From positions 1 to 20,784 of the forward strand of contig MU400931.1 of the NCBI GenBank assembly GCA_022578965.1: DNA of 20,784 nucleotides, given 5' to 3'. This DNA comes from Xylaria sp. FL1777 (Eukaryota; Ascomycota; Sordariomycetes; Xylariales; Xylariaceae). Of this stretch, positions 10,760 through 20,750 are shown one piece after another; within the stretch, counting starts at the first letter, position 1, and every line of letters begins with the position of its first letter. The position numbers and the translations under genes are program-made. Under the pieces are notes generated by a model, which did not search any database, was not told the origin of the DNA, and saw only the letters and a list, made by a program, of their open reading frames with translations.

Positions 10760-10849
10760 CAACTACAAACTAAGCAAAACTCAAACCTACAACTTTAAAA
10801 AAAATAGCTAAGCGTATACTACTGCGCTACTAGGCCGTTATATTTAATT

Positions 10850-13800
10850 AATTAACTATTATAAGCTTTTATACTGCTTTAATTTATAGTAATATAAAAC
10901 AGTTCTTTTAAATATATTAAAATAAGCAGCATATTTTTTTTTTATTAACTAAAATATTATTAAATATATTTACAAAATATATATTAATAGCAATATTAAA
11001 AAACGTACTAATAATTATACTACGTTATATAATCTTTTTAATGCGCTAAATTTATTAACAAAAAAAAACAACAATTTGCTAATATTAAAATTAATAAGTT
11101 TAATACTAAAGTTATTTAATTAACTAAAGTTTTAATATAGTAAAACATATTAAGTTTAGCTAATAAAAATAAGCTATTTATTAAAAGTAATAAAAAATAG
11201 TAGCTATATACTTTTAATTATAAAAAAGCAAAAAAAAAAAAAAAAAAAACTAAAGAACTATAGCTAAATATAAATTAGCGCAAAATATTATATATGTTTT
11301 ATTTTCTTTGCTTTTTTTTTAGCTTTTTAAAATTACTATTTGTTAGCAATTTTTTATTATGCTTTAATAATTTAAATTATATTAATAAATCTATAGCTAG
11401 CAATATATTTATATATATAAAAAAAACATTTAAAAGTAATATAACTATAATTAGTTTTGCTAAAAATAATAAAACAAAAGTTATAACTACTATTAAACGT
11501 AAAGCTAACTAGCTTAATTATATATTAAACGTTTAATAAATATTTAATTGCTATTTTATTTATATTTTTAGTGTTAATTTTAAAGTTAAACAAAGTATAT
11601 TTTTAGTAGCATTTTTAATTTATGCTTTATTTGCAAAATGCTTAATATACTTATTAAAAACATGCTAATATATTATAAAAAGCTTAGTATATAAAACGTA
11701 GTTATATTTTTTGTATTTATTTTATTTAAATATTTCTATAGCATTATAAACTAAAAAAAACATAATATTTATATTAATTACTTTATTAAACATAGCAATA
11801 ATATATTATTAAACTTTTTTTAGCATAAAATATTTTGCTATACTATTAATAATAAAATTTAAATATTGATATAAATCTGCAAAGTGTTTTGCGTAAAATT
11901 TTTAAAACTTTTGCTATAAAAACTAAAAAATAGTTTTTTTTTAAAGCATAAACTGCTAGCATATTTTTAGCAGCAACTTTAATAATTAGCCAAAGTTATA
12001 ATAATATAAATTATAGCATACTTTTTATTATATATTTTTTTGCTTTTTAATATTTTTATTATTTAGCTGTTATAAAAACTATAAAGCATACTTTTTAAAG
12101 CATTTTGCATTTATAAATTTATATATGTTTAGCTAAATAGCTTATAGTTTGTTTTTAAACTTTAGTTTAGCTTTAGTTTACTTAGCAAGCTTAACTAGCT
12201 TAAACTATTTTAGTTTAAAATTAATTATTAAACTATTTTTATTTTTAAGCTTATTAGTTATAATTAATTAGTAGTTTAATAATATAAACTATATATAGCT
12301 AAACATTAAGCTTTTTAATGCATTATTGCTTATATTTATTATAAAACATAAATTATTTTAATTGTTTTTTAATAGCTTTTTTTTATGCTTTAGTTTAAAA
12401 AGGTTAACTTTTTGCGCTTTTAATAAATTAAAATACTAATAAAAAGCAAAAAAAAATGCTGTTTTTTATGTTATACTATTTTAAATAGCTTAATTAAACT
12501 TTTATAACAAGTTTAAAAAGTTTTTAAAAGCAATAAAGCTAAACTAAATAACATGCATTATGTTATAAATATTTATTTTTATTTTAAAAGCTATAATAAT
12601 AAACATAATTTAACAAAAAAAGTCTAGCTTTATAAACTTGTTATATAATTATTATTAGTTATTAAAACGTATATTTATATTATATTTTTAAATATAGCGC
12701 TTTATTTTAGTTAAAATAAACCTTAATTTTTAAAGCTATATTATTAAAAAATAGCACGTAGCAATAAGTTTTTTTTTGCTATTTATAAAAACAATAGTTT
12801 TAAAAATTAAATATGCTATACTGCACTATATTCTGCTAATTAAAAAACTTAATTGCTGGTAATTTTTTATAATAATATCTTTTTTTATAAAATAAACAAT
12901 AAAAAATATATTAAGCTAATTAATTAAAGCATAAACAAATTGCAGTTTTTTTAAATAAGTATTTTACTATTAAAATCTAGCTTTAAGCAATATAAAGTTT
13001 TAAACGTTTAAGCTTAATATAATAATATAGCTAAATTATAATATATTTTATAAAACTAACGCTTTTATATAATATATATTAAAGTATACAATTTAAAAAT
13101 CTTTTTATTAATAAACTATATAAAGCTTATTAATAGTTATAAATGTAATTTTTTAGTTAAACAAAAGGTTATAAAACAAATTAATAAAGTATTTTTAAAT
13201 AGCTTATTTAAGCTTAAAAATAACATATATAAAGCATTTTAAAGCTAACTTAGCTTATATAATATTATTTTATTAAATAATAAAAATATACTTTTATAAT
13301 TATTTATATAATATTAACTAACTTTTGTTATATTATTTATTATTAATAATAAACAAGTATTAAAAATTTAAGCAATTAAATTAAACTAATTATGTTTTAA
13401 TTGTTTTAATAAACATAACTATAAAGTTATTATACTTTGTATAATAACTAAAATAGTTTATAATATAATGCTTTTTTTATAACTAATTTAAGCTATTAAT
13501 ATAGTATTACTATAATAAAATACTATATGTTAAATTAACTTAACTTGCTTAGTTTTAAGCTTAAGCTTGTATAATTTATTAAATTAACAATAATTTAAAA
13601 TAGCACTAATAATAGCTTATATAAAGTTATATTTTAATATGCGCTATTAATTATATTTTAATTATAGCAAAATATACTGCATAAAATATTAAATATAATT
13701 ATTAAATAAATGCTTTAATACTATATTACTAGCTAGTTTATTTAGTTTGCTAAGTTTTTTAATAAATTTTAAAAGTTTTAAAGCTATTAGTTTTTTTAAA

Positions 13801-14080
13801 AAGCAACTATTAATTAAGCTAAAGCTAGAATTATTAAAAGTTTATAGTTTTATAGTAAAATAAAAAAATAACACTAGTTAATAAATTAACAAATAAAGCT
13901 TAACTTTTAACTGTTTAAGCTTAAAACACTATAACATAATAAAGTATTTTAATTATAAAGTTAGCGCTAAATATAAGCATTACTATAAAAAGCTTTAAGC
14001 AATATTATAATTGTTTTTTTTAAGTTTTGTTAGCAAATAATTTATAAGTATAAATAATATATATGTATATAAAATAAACT
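10850..14080. other. AT-rich stretch without recognisable genes
   Basis: This is 3.2 kb of decayed sequence. It holds a 19-base A-run near 11231-11249, an open frame at 11294-11512 judged to be chance, the hairpin at 13425-13449 and scattered AAGCTT-like words. In 13861-13980 none of 22 cytosines (both strands) follows T or C. No tandem array is apparent. Confidence 0.5.
13425..13449. repeat. Perfect hairpin, 11-bp arms
   Basis: The arms agttattatac (13425-13435) and gtataataact (13439-13449) are exact reverse complements separated by TTT. It is a compact cruciform or hairpin candidate. No gene adjoins it and it lacks a GC-rich stem, so it is not called a terminator. Confidence 0.6.
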
Positions 14081-14101
14081 TTAGCTCGAAAATTAACAAG
14101 G

Positions 14102-14231
14102 GTGCTTTAAACTAAAATATATAGAACATAAGCTTTAAACCTATAAATACATTTGCATAAGCCTTTAAAAAAAGTAAGTCGTAGCTTATAGCAAGCATAG
14201 CTTACTGTTTTATGTTTTTAGTTTAAAGCAC
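14102..14231. mobile_element. 130-bp MITE-like element
   Basis: Perfect 16-bp terminal inverted repeats, gtgctttaaactaaaa (14102-14117) and ttttagtttaaagcac (14216-14231), enclose 98 bases. Inside them a second, imperfect pair continues the symmetry: atagaacataagct on the left (14121-14134) against the complement of agcttactgttttat (14199-14213). The interior has a diverged direct repeat (cataagctttaaa at 14128, cataagcctttaaa at 14156) and an agtaag/cttact stem. TTAA follows the right end, but the left flank has TTAA only 5 bases away, so no clean target duplication is claimed. There is no coding capacity. The element is less mutated than its surroundings. Confidence 0.65.
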
Positions 14232-14940
14232 TTAAAATAATTTTATATCTTGTGTTTTTTTAATGCATTAAAACTACAAAATACGTATGCTTTAATAATA
14301 GATTTTAAAGCAAAAAAGTTTGCAAAATAACTATTATTTTTGTACTTTTGCTTTTTTTTTGCATAAAAAAAGTTTTAATACTATACTATAATGTTAACCT
14401 TAAATTGTTTTATTATTTAACTAATTAAAAATTATAATAAAAAAATCTAGCTTTTTTTTTAATTTATATATAACTAGCAGTATTTATAACAAACATATAT
14501 TTTGCTTTTTATTTGCGTTGCACTTTTTTATTAATGCTAGCAAAAAACACAATTATAAATTGTAATTATATATATATATTTGTTTTTTAATGTATTTTTA
14601 TATATATATATTATTTTTATTTAAAAGCTTTTTTTTTAAAAGAACTATATGCTATAAGCTGTTTTATAAGCTTAATTATTTTTTTTCTTTTTTTTAACTA
14701 TATATTTAAATAGTAAAGCAAAGCTAACTTTTTTTTAGCTATAACAGTAAACTAAACTTTTTTTTACTTTTTTTTTACTTAAAAGCTTTTAAGCTATAGC
14801 ATATTTTATATTTGATTGTTTTTTATTGCTTTTTTACGGTTTTTTTTTTGTTTTATGTATTAAATTTAACTAAAAAAAAAAAAATACGCTTTATATCTAT
14901 AATAAAAAAAAGCTTTTAGCTGCAATAAAAGATAAATTAA
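14232..14940. other. AT-rich spacer with TA microsatellites
   Basis: No gene is seen. Two short (TA)n runs lie near 14566-14580 and 14600-14613, and a small acaatt/aattgt hairpin lies near 14548-14562. T-runs broken by single C are common from 14680 to 14870. Confidence 0.45.
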
Positions 14941-14944
14941 AAAA

Positions 14945-15075
14945 AGTTAAAAAGCAATGCATATTATTTAAGCTGTTTGCGTATAAAAAAACGGAAAATA
15001 AGTTCTAAAAAATTAAAAAGCAACATGTATTATTTAAGCTGTTTATTATATAAAAAAACAAAAAAAGTATGTTTT
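14945..15075. repeat. 66-bp tandem duplication
   Basis: Two copies share tattatttaagctgttt (starting at 14962 and 15028) flanked by aaaaagcaa on the left and ataaaaaaac on the right. The copies differ by GG to AA (acggaaaa against acaaaaaa) and by small changes, in line with G-to-A decay. Confidence 0.7.
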
Positions 15076-15129
15076 GCAAGGTTTTAAAGCAAAGCTTATA
15101 TATAAACAGCTTTTTTATTTATTTTAAGC

Positions 15130-15640
15130 AGCAATAAGTTTATAATATAAAAACGTATAGTAGTAGCAAGCTTAAATAACTTTATTAAGCATGCTATTAA
15201 AAAAATATATTAGCTGTTTTTTTTTTTATATATATAACACACAAAAAAATATGTTGCTATAAAAAGCAAAAGTTACTTTATTATATATGCTATTAAAAAT
15301 ACGTTAGCTATTTTTTTTTTTTTAAACATATAAAATATATAAACATATTGTTATAATAACTTTAAAAGCAGCTTTATTTTAAATACAAATAAAAGCATAT
15401 TTATTGTTTTTTTTTTTTTTTTATAAGTACTTAAGTACTTAAATAAATACTATAAAAATGTAGTATAGCAATAAGCATAAGTAGCTTATATAAATATTTA
15501 ATATAAAATATATATGTTTTTTTTTTTTGTTTTTATACGTATAATTTATAAACGTATTACTATAAAAAGCATAAGTATTTCTTTTGTGCACTTTATATAA
15601 AGTATATTAGCTATTTTTTTTGTTTTTTTTTTTACTACAG
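15130..15640. repeat. About 96-bp tandem array punctuated by T-tracts
   Basis: At least five diverged units each end in a run of 8 to 16 T beginning at 15217, 15311, 15407, 15517 and 15614 (spacings 94, 96, 110, 97). The best-matching pair shares atgctattaaaaa followed by ttagctRttttttttttt (15191 and 15287). Other units keep only ataaaaagcaWaagt and the T-tract. A sixth, older unit may end near 15110. Confidence 0.65.
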
Positions 15641-15654
15641 TTTATTTTGCTTTA

Positions 15655-15738
15655 CTATAGATCTGCTTTTTTATAAACTATTAACTAAGTATTTTTTGCT
15701 TAAAAAACTTTATTATTTATAAAAAAGCAGATTTATAG
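15655..15738. repeat. Long hairpin 1, 17-bp perfect core arms
   Basis: Arms 15661-15677 (atctgcttttttataaa) and 15716-15732 are exact reverse complements. They extend outward through ctata with one mismatch (G on the left against A in the complement of the right), giving about 23 bp. The loop contains a second stem between 15687-15697 and 15702-15710, so the whole 84 bases can fold as one rod. The arm difference is a GpA to ApA change, the context depleted across the window. It could be a foldback or MITE relic. Confidence 0.75.
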
Positions 15739-15752
15739 CTTTTAATAAAATT

Positions 15753-15870
15753 ATTATAAGCTAGCTTTGCTTAATTTGCTGTTTTATTAACTATTAATTA
15801 AACATTTTTTGCTTAAAAAACTTAATTAATAGTTAATATAAAAGTAAATTAATTAAAGCTAGCTTATAAT
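15753..15870. repeat. Long hairpin 2, 118-bp palindrome
   Basis: The outer arms attataagctagcttt (15753-15768) and its complement (15855-15870) are perfect over 16 bp. The inner arms ttaactattaattaa (15787-15801) and 15822-15836 are perfect over 15 bp, with a partly matching stretch between. The loop carries the same 20-base word as hairpin 1 (15691-15710 and 15804-15823 are identical). The two hairpins therefore share a loop region but have different arms. Confidence 0.75.
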
Positions 15871-15944
15871 TAACTTAATAATAATAATTTATTTTTTTTT
15901 TACATAAATTATAAAAAAGAAAAAAAATTTGCATTGCTATAACA

Positions 15945-16560
15945 TAGCTTTTTATTAGTAATGTTTTGTTTTTTTATATTATTGTTTTTTTTTTTTTTTA
16001 TTATTATTTTTAAACGTTACTAATATATAAACAAAACATTACTAAAAATCGCAATTATAATAAACTTCTTAAATAATAACATAAACTAGTTTTGTTTTTT
16101 TGTATTATTGATTTTTTTTTTTTTTACTGTTTATTGCTTTAAAACATTATTAATATATAAACGGAATATTTTTAAAAACTATAATTATTATAGATTTTTT
16201 AAATAATAATATAAATTAAGCTAAAATATTTTACTTTGCAAGCTTATTATTAATAACGTTTTGTTTTTTTATGTTATTATAATTATTTTTATTATTTATT
16301 GCTTTTAAACATTATTAATATATAAACAAGATATTTTTAAAAACTATAATTATAATAAACTTTTTAAATAATAACGTAAATTAAGCTAAAGTACTTTGCT
16401 TTATAAGTTTATTACTAGTAATATTTTGTTTTTTTGTATTATTATAATTATTTTTAATATTTATTACTTTTAAACGTTATTAATATAAAAACAAAATATT
16501 TTTAAAAGCTATAATTATTACAATGTTTTTAAATAATAACATAAACAAAATAACTTTGCT
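15945..16560. repeat. Four-unit tandem array, 130-175 bp
   Basis: Units share aaacRttaYtaatataWaaac, starting at 16012, 16142, 16317 and 16472 (spacings 130, 175, 155). Each is preceded by attttgttttttt and followed by a aaRctataattat..aaataata block. Length differences come from a ttaagctaaa..ctttg insertion and T-tract changes. Units differ by transitions: aaacggaatatt, aaacaagatatt and aaacaaaatatt form a series of G-to-A changes. Confidence 0.75.
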
Positions 16561-16740
16561 TTGCAAGTATTAAATATGTTTTTATGCTTAAAAAAAATGC
16601 TATAAGTACTTATTAAAGCATTATAATAAACTTAATATAAAAATAATTTGTTTTTGGTTATTTTTTTTTAAGTAAAGAAATTATTTAGATTGCTATAAAA
16701 AAACAACATTTAAAAACATATAAAAACAAACAAAAAAATC

Positions 16741-16830
16741 CTAAAAGCGCTAATATTTAGCTAATAAAAAATACTAAATAAAAACTTAAAAGCGCTAATA
16801 TTTAACAAATTAAAAGTATTAAATAAAAGC
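16741..16830. repeat. 45-bp tandem duplication
   Basis: The word aaaagcgctaatattta begins at 16743 and 16788, each followed by a aatactaaataaaa-like tail. The second copy ends in aaagcttaaaa, which may begin a third, truncated unit. Confidence 0.65.
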
Positions 16831-17569
16831 TTAAAAAACAAAGCAGCAAACATAGTATTTTTATATTGCTAAAAACTTTAAAATGTTTACTAATTATTTA
16901 TAATCTTTTTATTTATTGTATTAATATAAACAGCTATTTTAATTGTTTTTTTTTTTTTGTTTTAAATTAATGTTTTTTTATGCTTGATTTTTACTTTAAT
17001 GCATACAGCATAACTAATATAATTTTTAATATAATAGTTTAGCTTTAAAAAAAACGCAAAAACAGTATAAAAAGTAATAGCGTTTTTATAAAATAAATAA
17101 AATAATTTTTATTAATTTTTTGCTAAGCTAAAATACTATAAAACAAATAAAATAAATATTAATAATGCTTTAATAAACTAAAGTGCTTATTTTATTTAGA
17201 TTTATAAATAATATATTAATATATTTTTAAAGTATATAGTAAAATATATGTTTATTTATTATTAAAAACAACAAAAATAAAACTAAAGCAAAGCTTTTTT
17301 ATTGCAATTATTATTTAAAAAATAACTTTTTTGCAAAAACTACTTTAAACATATAAAAAATGCCTAATTATACTAGCTGCTAAATAAATTAATATTATTT
17401 TATATAAAAAAAATTAAACTTACTAGCTTAAAAAAAGCAAAAATGTAAACTAACATAGTTTGTTATATTATAAATAATATTTATGCATTTATAAAAAAAA
17501 CTAAATATAATTAATATTTTGCTTTTTTAAAAAATAGATTTGCAGTTATTAAACAAGTTAATATACATA

Positions 17570-17695
17570 AAAAGTTTGCGTTATAAATATTATATAATAA
17601 AAAATAAAATGTTAAATAAAAAACTGCAAAAACTACGTTATAAATATTATACTATAAAAAAGAAAATATTAAATAAAAAACAATAAAAACTATAA
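17570..17695. repeat. 57-bp tandem duplication
   Basis: The word cgttataaatattata begins at 17579 and 17636, each followed by gttaaataaaaaac or attaaataaaaaac and an a-rich actgcaaaaacta or acaataaaaacta tail. A partial third copy starts near 17687. Confidence 0.65.
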
Positions 17696-17699
17696 TTTA

Positions 17700-18890
17700 T
17701 AATGTTTTATATATATATACTAATAAAAGCTTTTAGTGCTTTAAAAAGATTAGCTATAATATTGCTTATATTTGCTTTTTTTTTTATTTTTTACTTTTTG
17801 CTAATTTATATATTAGTATTAAAAATATTAGCTATTATTAAGTTTTTATAGCAATATATTATTTAACTTTCAAATTTATAGCAAAAAAAAAAAATAAAGC
17901 AAAAGATTTTATTTATATTAAATTTAGTATATTAATAATAATAAAAGCATTTTAAGCTAACGTTTTAATGCTAAAAAATAAAAAAACACTGCTTTTTTTT
18001 GTTATACTTTAATAACTTGTTATAGTACTACTTTTTTTTTGCATAAGTATTAAAGCTATTTTTTAAAAAAAATACAACATAAAAGTTTTCGTAGCGGTTT
18101 TTTAAAAGCGCTAAAAAAGAAATTCTTATAAACATGTTTTACATAATAAGTTTAAGCGCTAGCTTTATTATAGCTATTTATAAAATAAATATGCTAACTA
18201 TAGCTTTAAGCTTTAGCAATAAAATATTAGCAAAATTTATATTGTTTATTTATTATGCTTTTTTATTTAAGCTAAATAAATATTAGTTAAAAAGCATAAG
18301 TATAAATAAATTATTTATAAATTTTAGTAAAAAAAGCAGCATTTATAGCAAACTAAACTTTTAACGTTTAATATTTTGTTTTATATATTTTTTAGTTTGC
18401 TTTATGCAAGTAACATTATATATTATTAAATTAAACACTTTATATGTTTTAACATAAATTTTTGCTTTGTTTTTATTTTATTTTTTAAAAAAGGTATTAT
18501 TAAAGTGCTTTAAAAGCTTTTAAGTATAATCTTTTAGCAAAAAGCTAGCTTATTTAATAAAATATTAAAAAGCGCTAGAAATATTAAAATATAGTTGCTT
18601 AGCTAAAACATTATTAATTACTTATTTTTTTTTAAAGTAATTTTTTTTAAAATTTATAAAAGTTATAAAAAAATTGTTTTTATTTTTGTTTTTGTTTTTA
18701 TTGTTATTATTTTTTTGCTAAAAAATATTTTTTGCTATAAAAATAAAACTTATTAAAACCTTAAGCAACATATTATAGTAACAAATAAAAATAACTTTTA
18801 TTTACTAATAAAATAAGCTAAAAATAGTTATTAAAAATAACAATTTTTTAAAATTAGCAAAAAAAAAAAAGTAATAAAATAAAAACTAAA
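17700..18890. other. AT-rich stretch without recognisable genes
   Basis: No gene or repeat unit is recognised. The G+C words present (for example agcggtttttt and aagcgct near 18090-18160) are isolated. The stretch looks like decayed background. Confidence 0.45.
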
Positions 18891-18896
18891 AGTTAT

Positions 18897-18976
18897 AAAA
18901 AATAGTAGTAATAATAGCTATAATGGTAATAGTAATAATAGCAATAGTAATAATAGTAATAATAGCAATAATATAT
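18897..18976 (+). repeat. AAT/AGT/AGC trinucleotide repeat
   Basis: A run of about 25 triplets, mostly AAT with interspersed AGT and AGC. In the frame starting at 18901 it would read as asparagine and serine with one Y and one G, ending at a TAA after 18975. The same frame is closed by TAA at 18880 upstream and has no ATG, so it is annotated as a microsatellite, not a gene. Confidence 0.65.
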
Positions 18977-19479
18977 AAAAAATAAATATAAATAAATAAA
19001 AGTACTATTATTTAAGCATAGCAATAATAGCTATAACGTTTAAAAAGTGCAGCTAGTTTTATTAAGCCGTTTTAAAAAAAATATATTAATTTGTTATATT
19101 ATATTATTAATAAATCATTAAAAATAATAAAATATATAGTTATATTAATAATAATGCATTAATGTAATAAATTAATTAAAAAAGTTAAATAGTAAAAGTA
19201 ATATATATAAAAAAAGTAAAAAGTATAGCTTAAAATATAATAAAAAAAGTATAATGCTATTATATGTTTATAAATTATAGCAAATATAACTTTTTTTTTA
19301 TATTTCTATTTATAAAAATATATTAGTATATAAATAAAAAAGCTAAAACTGCTTATAAAAGTTTATAAAAGATTTATAGCTACATATTATAAAGTTAATA
19401 AAAGCATTTAAAATATATATTTTTGCTATTTATTTGCTTTTTTTAATGTTACTTTAATAAAAAAAAAAGAACTAATAAA

Positions 19480-19622
19480 AAAAAATTAATTAAATATAAT
19501 AAAATAAACTAAAAAATATAGTTACTAAAGTAAATAATGCTAAAATAGCAATAAAAAAAATAATTAAATATAAAGCAAAATAAAAAATATAGTTATAAAA
19601 ATAAATAATATTAAAATAGCAG
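19480..19622. repeat. 71-bp tandem duplication
   Basis: The word aaaaaatatagtta begins at 19511 and 19582. Each copy is preceded by taattaaatataa and followed by aaRtaaataatRYtaaaatagca. Copy differences include C/T and G/A changes (aatgctaaaa against aatattaaaa). Confidence 0.7.
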
Positions 19623-19629
19623 CAAAAAA

Positions 19630-20225
19630 AGCGTTATTAAAACAAGCTTAATAATAATTTTAGCTAAAAAGTAACTTAAATTAAAAAGCTAAATATATAT
19701 AAAACAAAAAAAAAAGTATAACTAAGTTATAAGCATTTTATATATTAAGTTAAAACATTAAAAAAAGCAATTTACTACTAAAAAAACGCATAGTTTTTAT
19801 TTCTTTTTTATTTTTTATATTATACTAAACAAACTATATTATATGCTAATTTATTATAATGTTATAATAAAAGCATTTTTTTTTTTTATATAACATATAT
19901 ATATATAATAGCAAATTTTTGCGAATTTTAGACATATTAATAAACTATAATGCTTTTTTTATAAAGCAGTTATTTGTTTAAAGCTTAAAACTAGCTTGTT
20001 TTTAAAGTGCAAAACTAAAAAAAAATCTTTAAGTTTTAGTAACATTTTAACATTACAAAAACAAAAAAAAACAACGCATATTTTATTTATTGCTTAATAT
20101 TTACTACAATATATAAGTTTAAAACATAATATAAGCTATAAATAAATTATATTGCGTTATATTGTTATATTTATGTATAAAAAGCGTGTTAGCTTAGTTA
20201 TAATGCTTTATATTAAACTAAAAGC
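19630..20225. other. AT-rich stretch without recognisable genes
   Basis: No gene or repeat unit is seen. One gcgaattttagacat word near 19921 keeps two GpA steps; otherwise the sequence matches the decayed background. Confidence 0.4.
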
Positions 20226-20248
20226 AAAAAAAAAAAAAAAAAAAAAAA
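20226..20248. repeat. Poly-A tract of 23
   Basis: Twenty-three consecutive A on the plus strand follow aaagc and are followed by gaatt. It is the longest homopolymer in the window. It could be a retroelement tail or slippage; no element body is recognised upstream. Confidence 0.7.
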
Positions 20249-20573
20249 GAATTAAAAAAAACTAAAAAAACTAAAATACAAAAGCAAACAAAAAAAGCTA
20301 TAAAAACAAAAAACCTAATATATAAAATAAAATATATTATAAATAACTTATTGCTTTATTTTTTTATAATATATGTGCTAAAAAAATAAAGTAGATTTTA
20401 TAAGCTAAAGCTTAATAAAAACGAAAAAATTATTAACTATACGTTTTTTGCTTTGTTTTTTTTTAGCTAGTTAAAAATTAAAAAAACATTACTAAGCTTT
20501 GCTTTAAAAAAAAAGTAATATAAGCTATAATATAAATATTACATTATGCTTTTTATAAAAATATAAAACTATA

Positions 20574-20629
20574 AAAAGCTAAATAAGCTTATATAATCTA
20601 ATATTAAATTATTTAATTATTTAGCTTTT
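20574..20629. repeat. Inverted repeat, 13-bp perfect arms
   Basis: Arms aaaagctaaataa (20574-20586) and ttatttagctttt (20617-20629) are exact reverse complements around a 30-base loop. An outer, gapped tata match may lengthen the stem slightly. No neighbouring gene gives it a role. Confidence 0.55.
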
Positions 20630-20664
20630 GTGCTATAAAAGTTAAAAAAAAGCAGAATTTTAAC

Positions 20665-20750
20665 TAAAAAAAAAAAAAAAAGCTATAAAAAAAAAAGCAA
20701 CCTTATAAAAATTAAAAAAAAAATAATTAGTTTTTTTTTTTTTTTTTTGT
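20665..20750. repeat. Facing poly-A and poly-T tracts
   Basis: A run of A beginning near 20665, and more A-runs, are followed by an 18-base or longer T-run at about 20731-20748. They could pair as a weak A/T stem, but low complexity is sufficient explanation. Confidence 0.4.

Larger units (their letters stand above)
10124..10838. mobile_element. 715-bp relic bounded by terminal inverted repeats
   Basis: The ends acggcctattag (10124-10135) and ctactaggccgt (10827-10838) are reverse complements at 11 of 12 positions and continue to a shared tagc. A second inner pair, tagctattt (10145-10153) and aaatagcta (10802-10810), is offset by 7 bases. TA follows the right end; the left is preceded by AA. 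This is the best-preserved DNA in the window: in 10121-10200, 11 of 29 cytosines (both strands) follow a pyrimidine, against 6 of 104 in the bulk samples. No open frame of useful length exists, so it is a non-autonomous or decayed DNA transposon. A 13-bp direct repeat, atatttaattaat, lies at 10091-10103 and 10840-10852, but it is AT-only and 20 bases away on the left. The superfamily is uncertain; Tc1/mariner/pogo-like is a guess from TA. Confidence 0.55.

Noticed and set aside
10091..10852. 13-bp direct repeat atatttaattaat as a target duplication of the 715-bp element
   Set aside because: The left copy ends 20 bases before the inverted repeat, the word is AT-only, and similar TTAATTAA words are frequent in the window.
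11294..11512. Plus-strand open frame of 72 codons
   Set aside because: Composition (F, K, N, I, S) follows base composition. There is no domain, no neighbouring gene and no sign of splicing. One open frame of this size in 20 kb is expected by chance.
13425..13449. Intrinsic transcription terminator
   Set aside because: The stem is nearly all A/T, there is no following T-run and no upstream gene, so a hairpin is all that can be said.
14102..14231. piggyBac-like TTAA target site at the MITE-like element
   Set aside because: TTAA abuts the right end but on the left lies 5 bases away from the end, so the duplication is not symmetrical.
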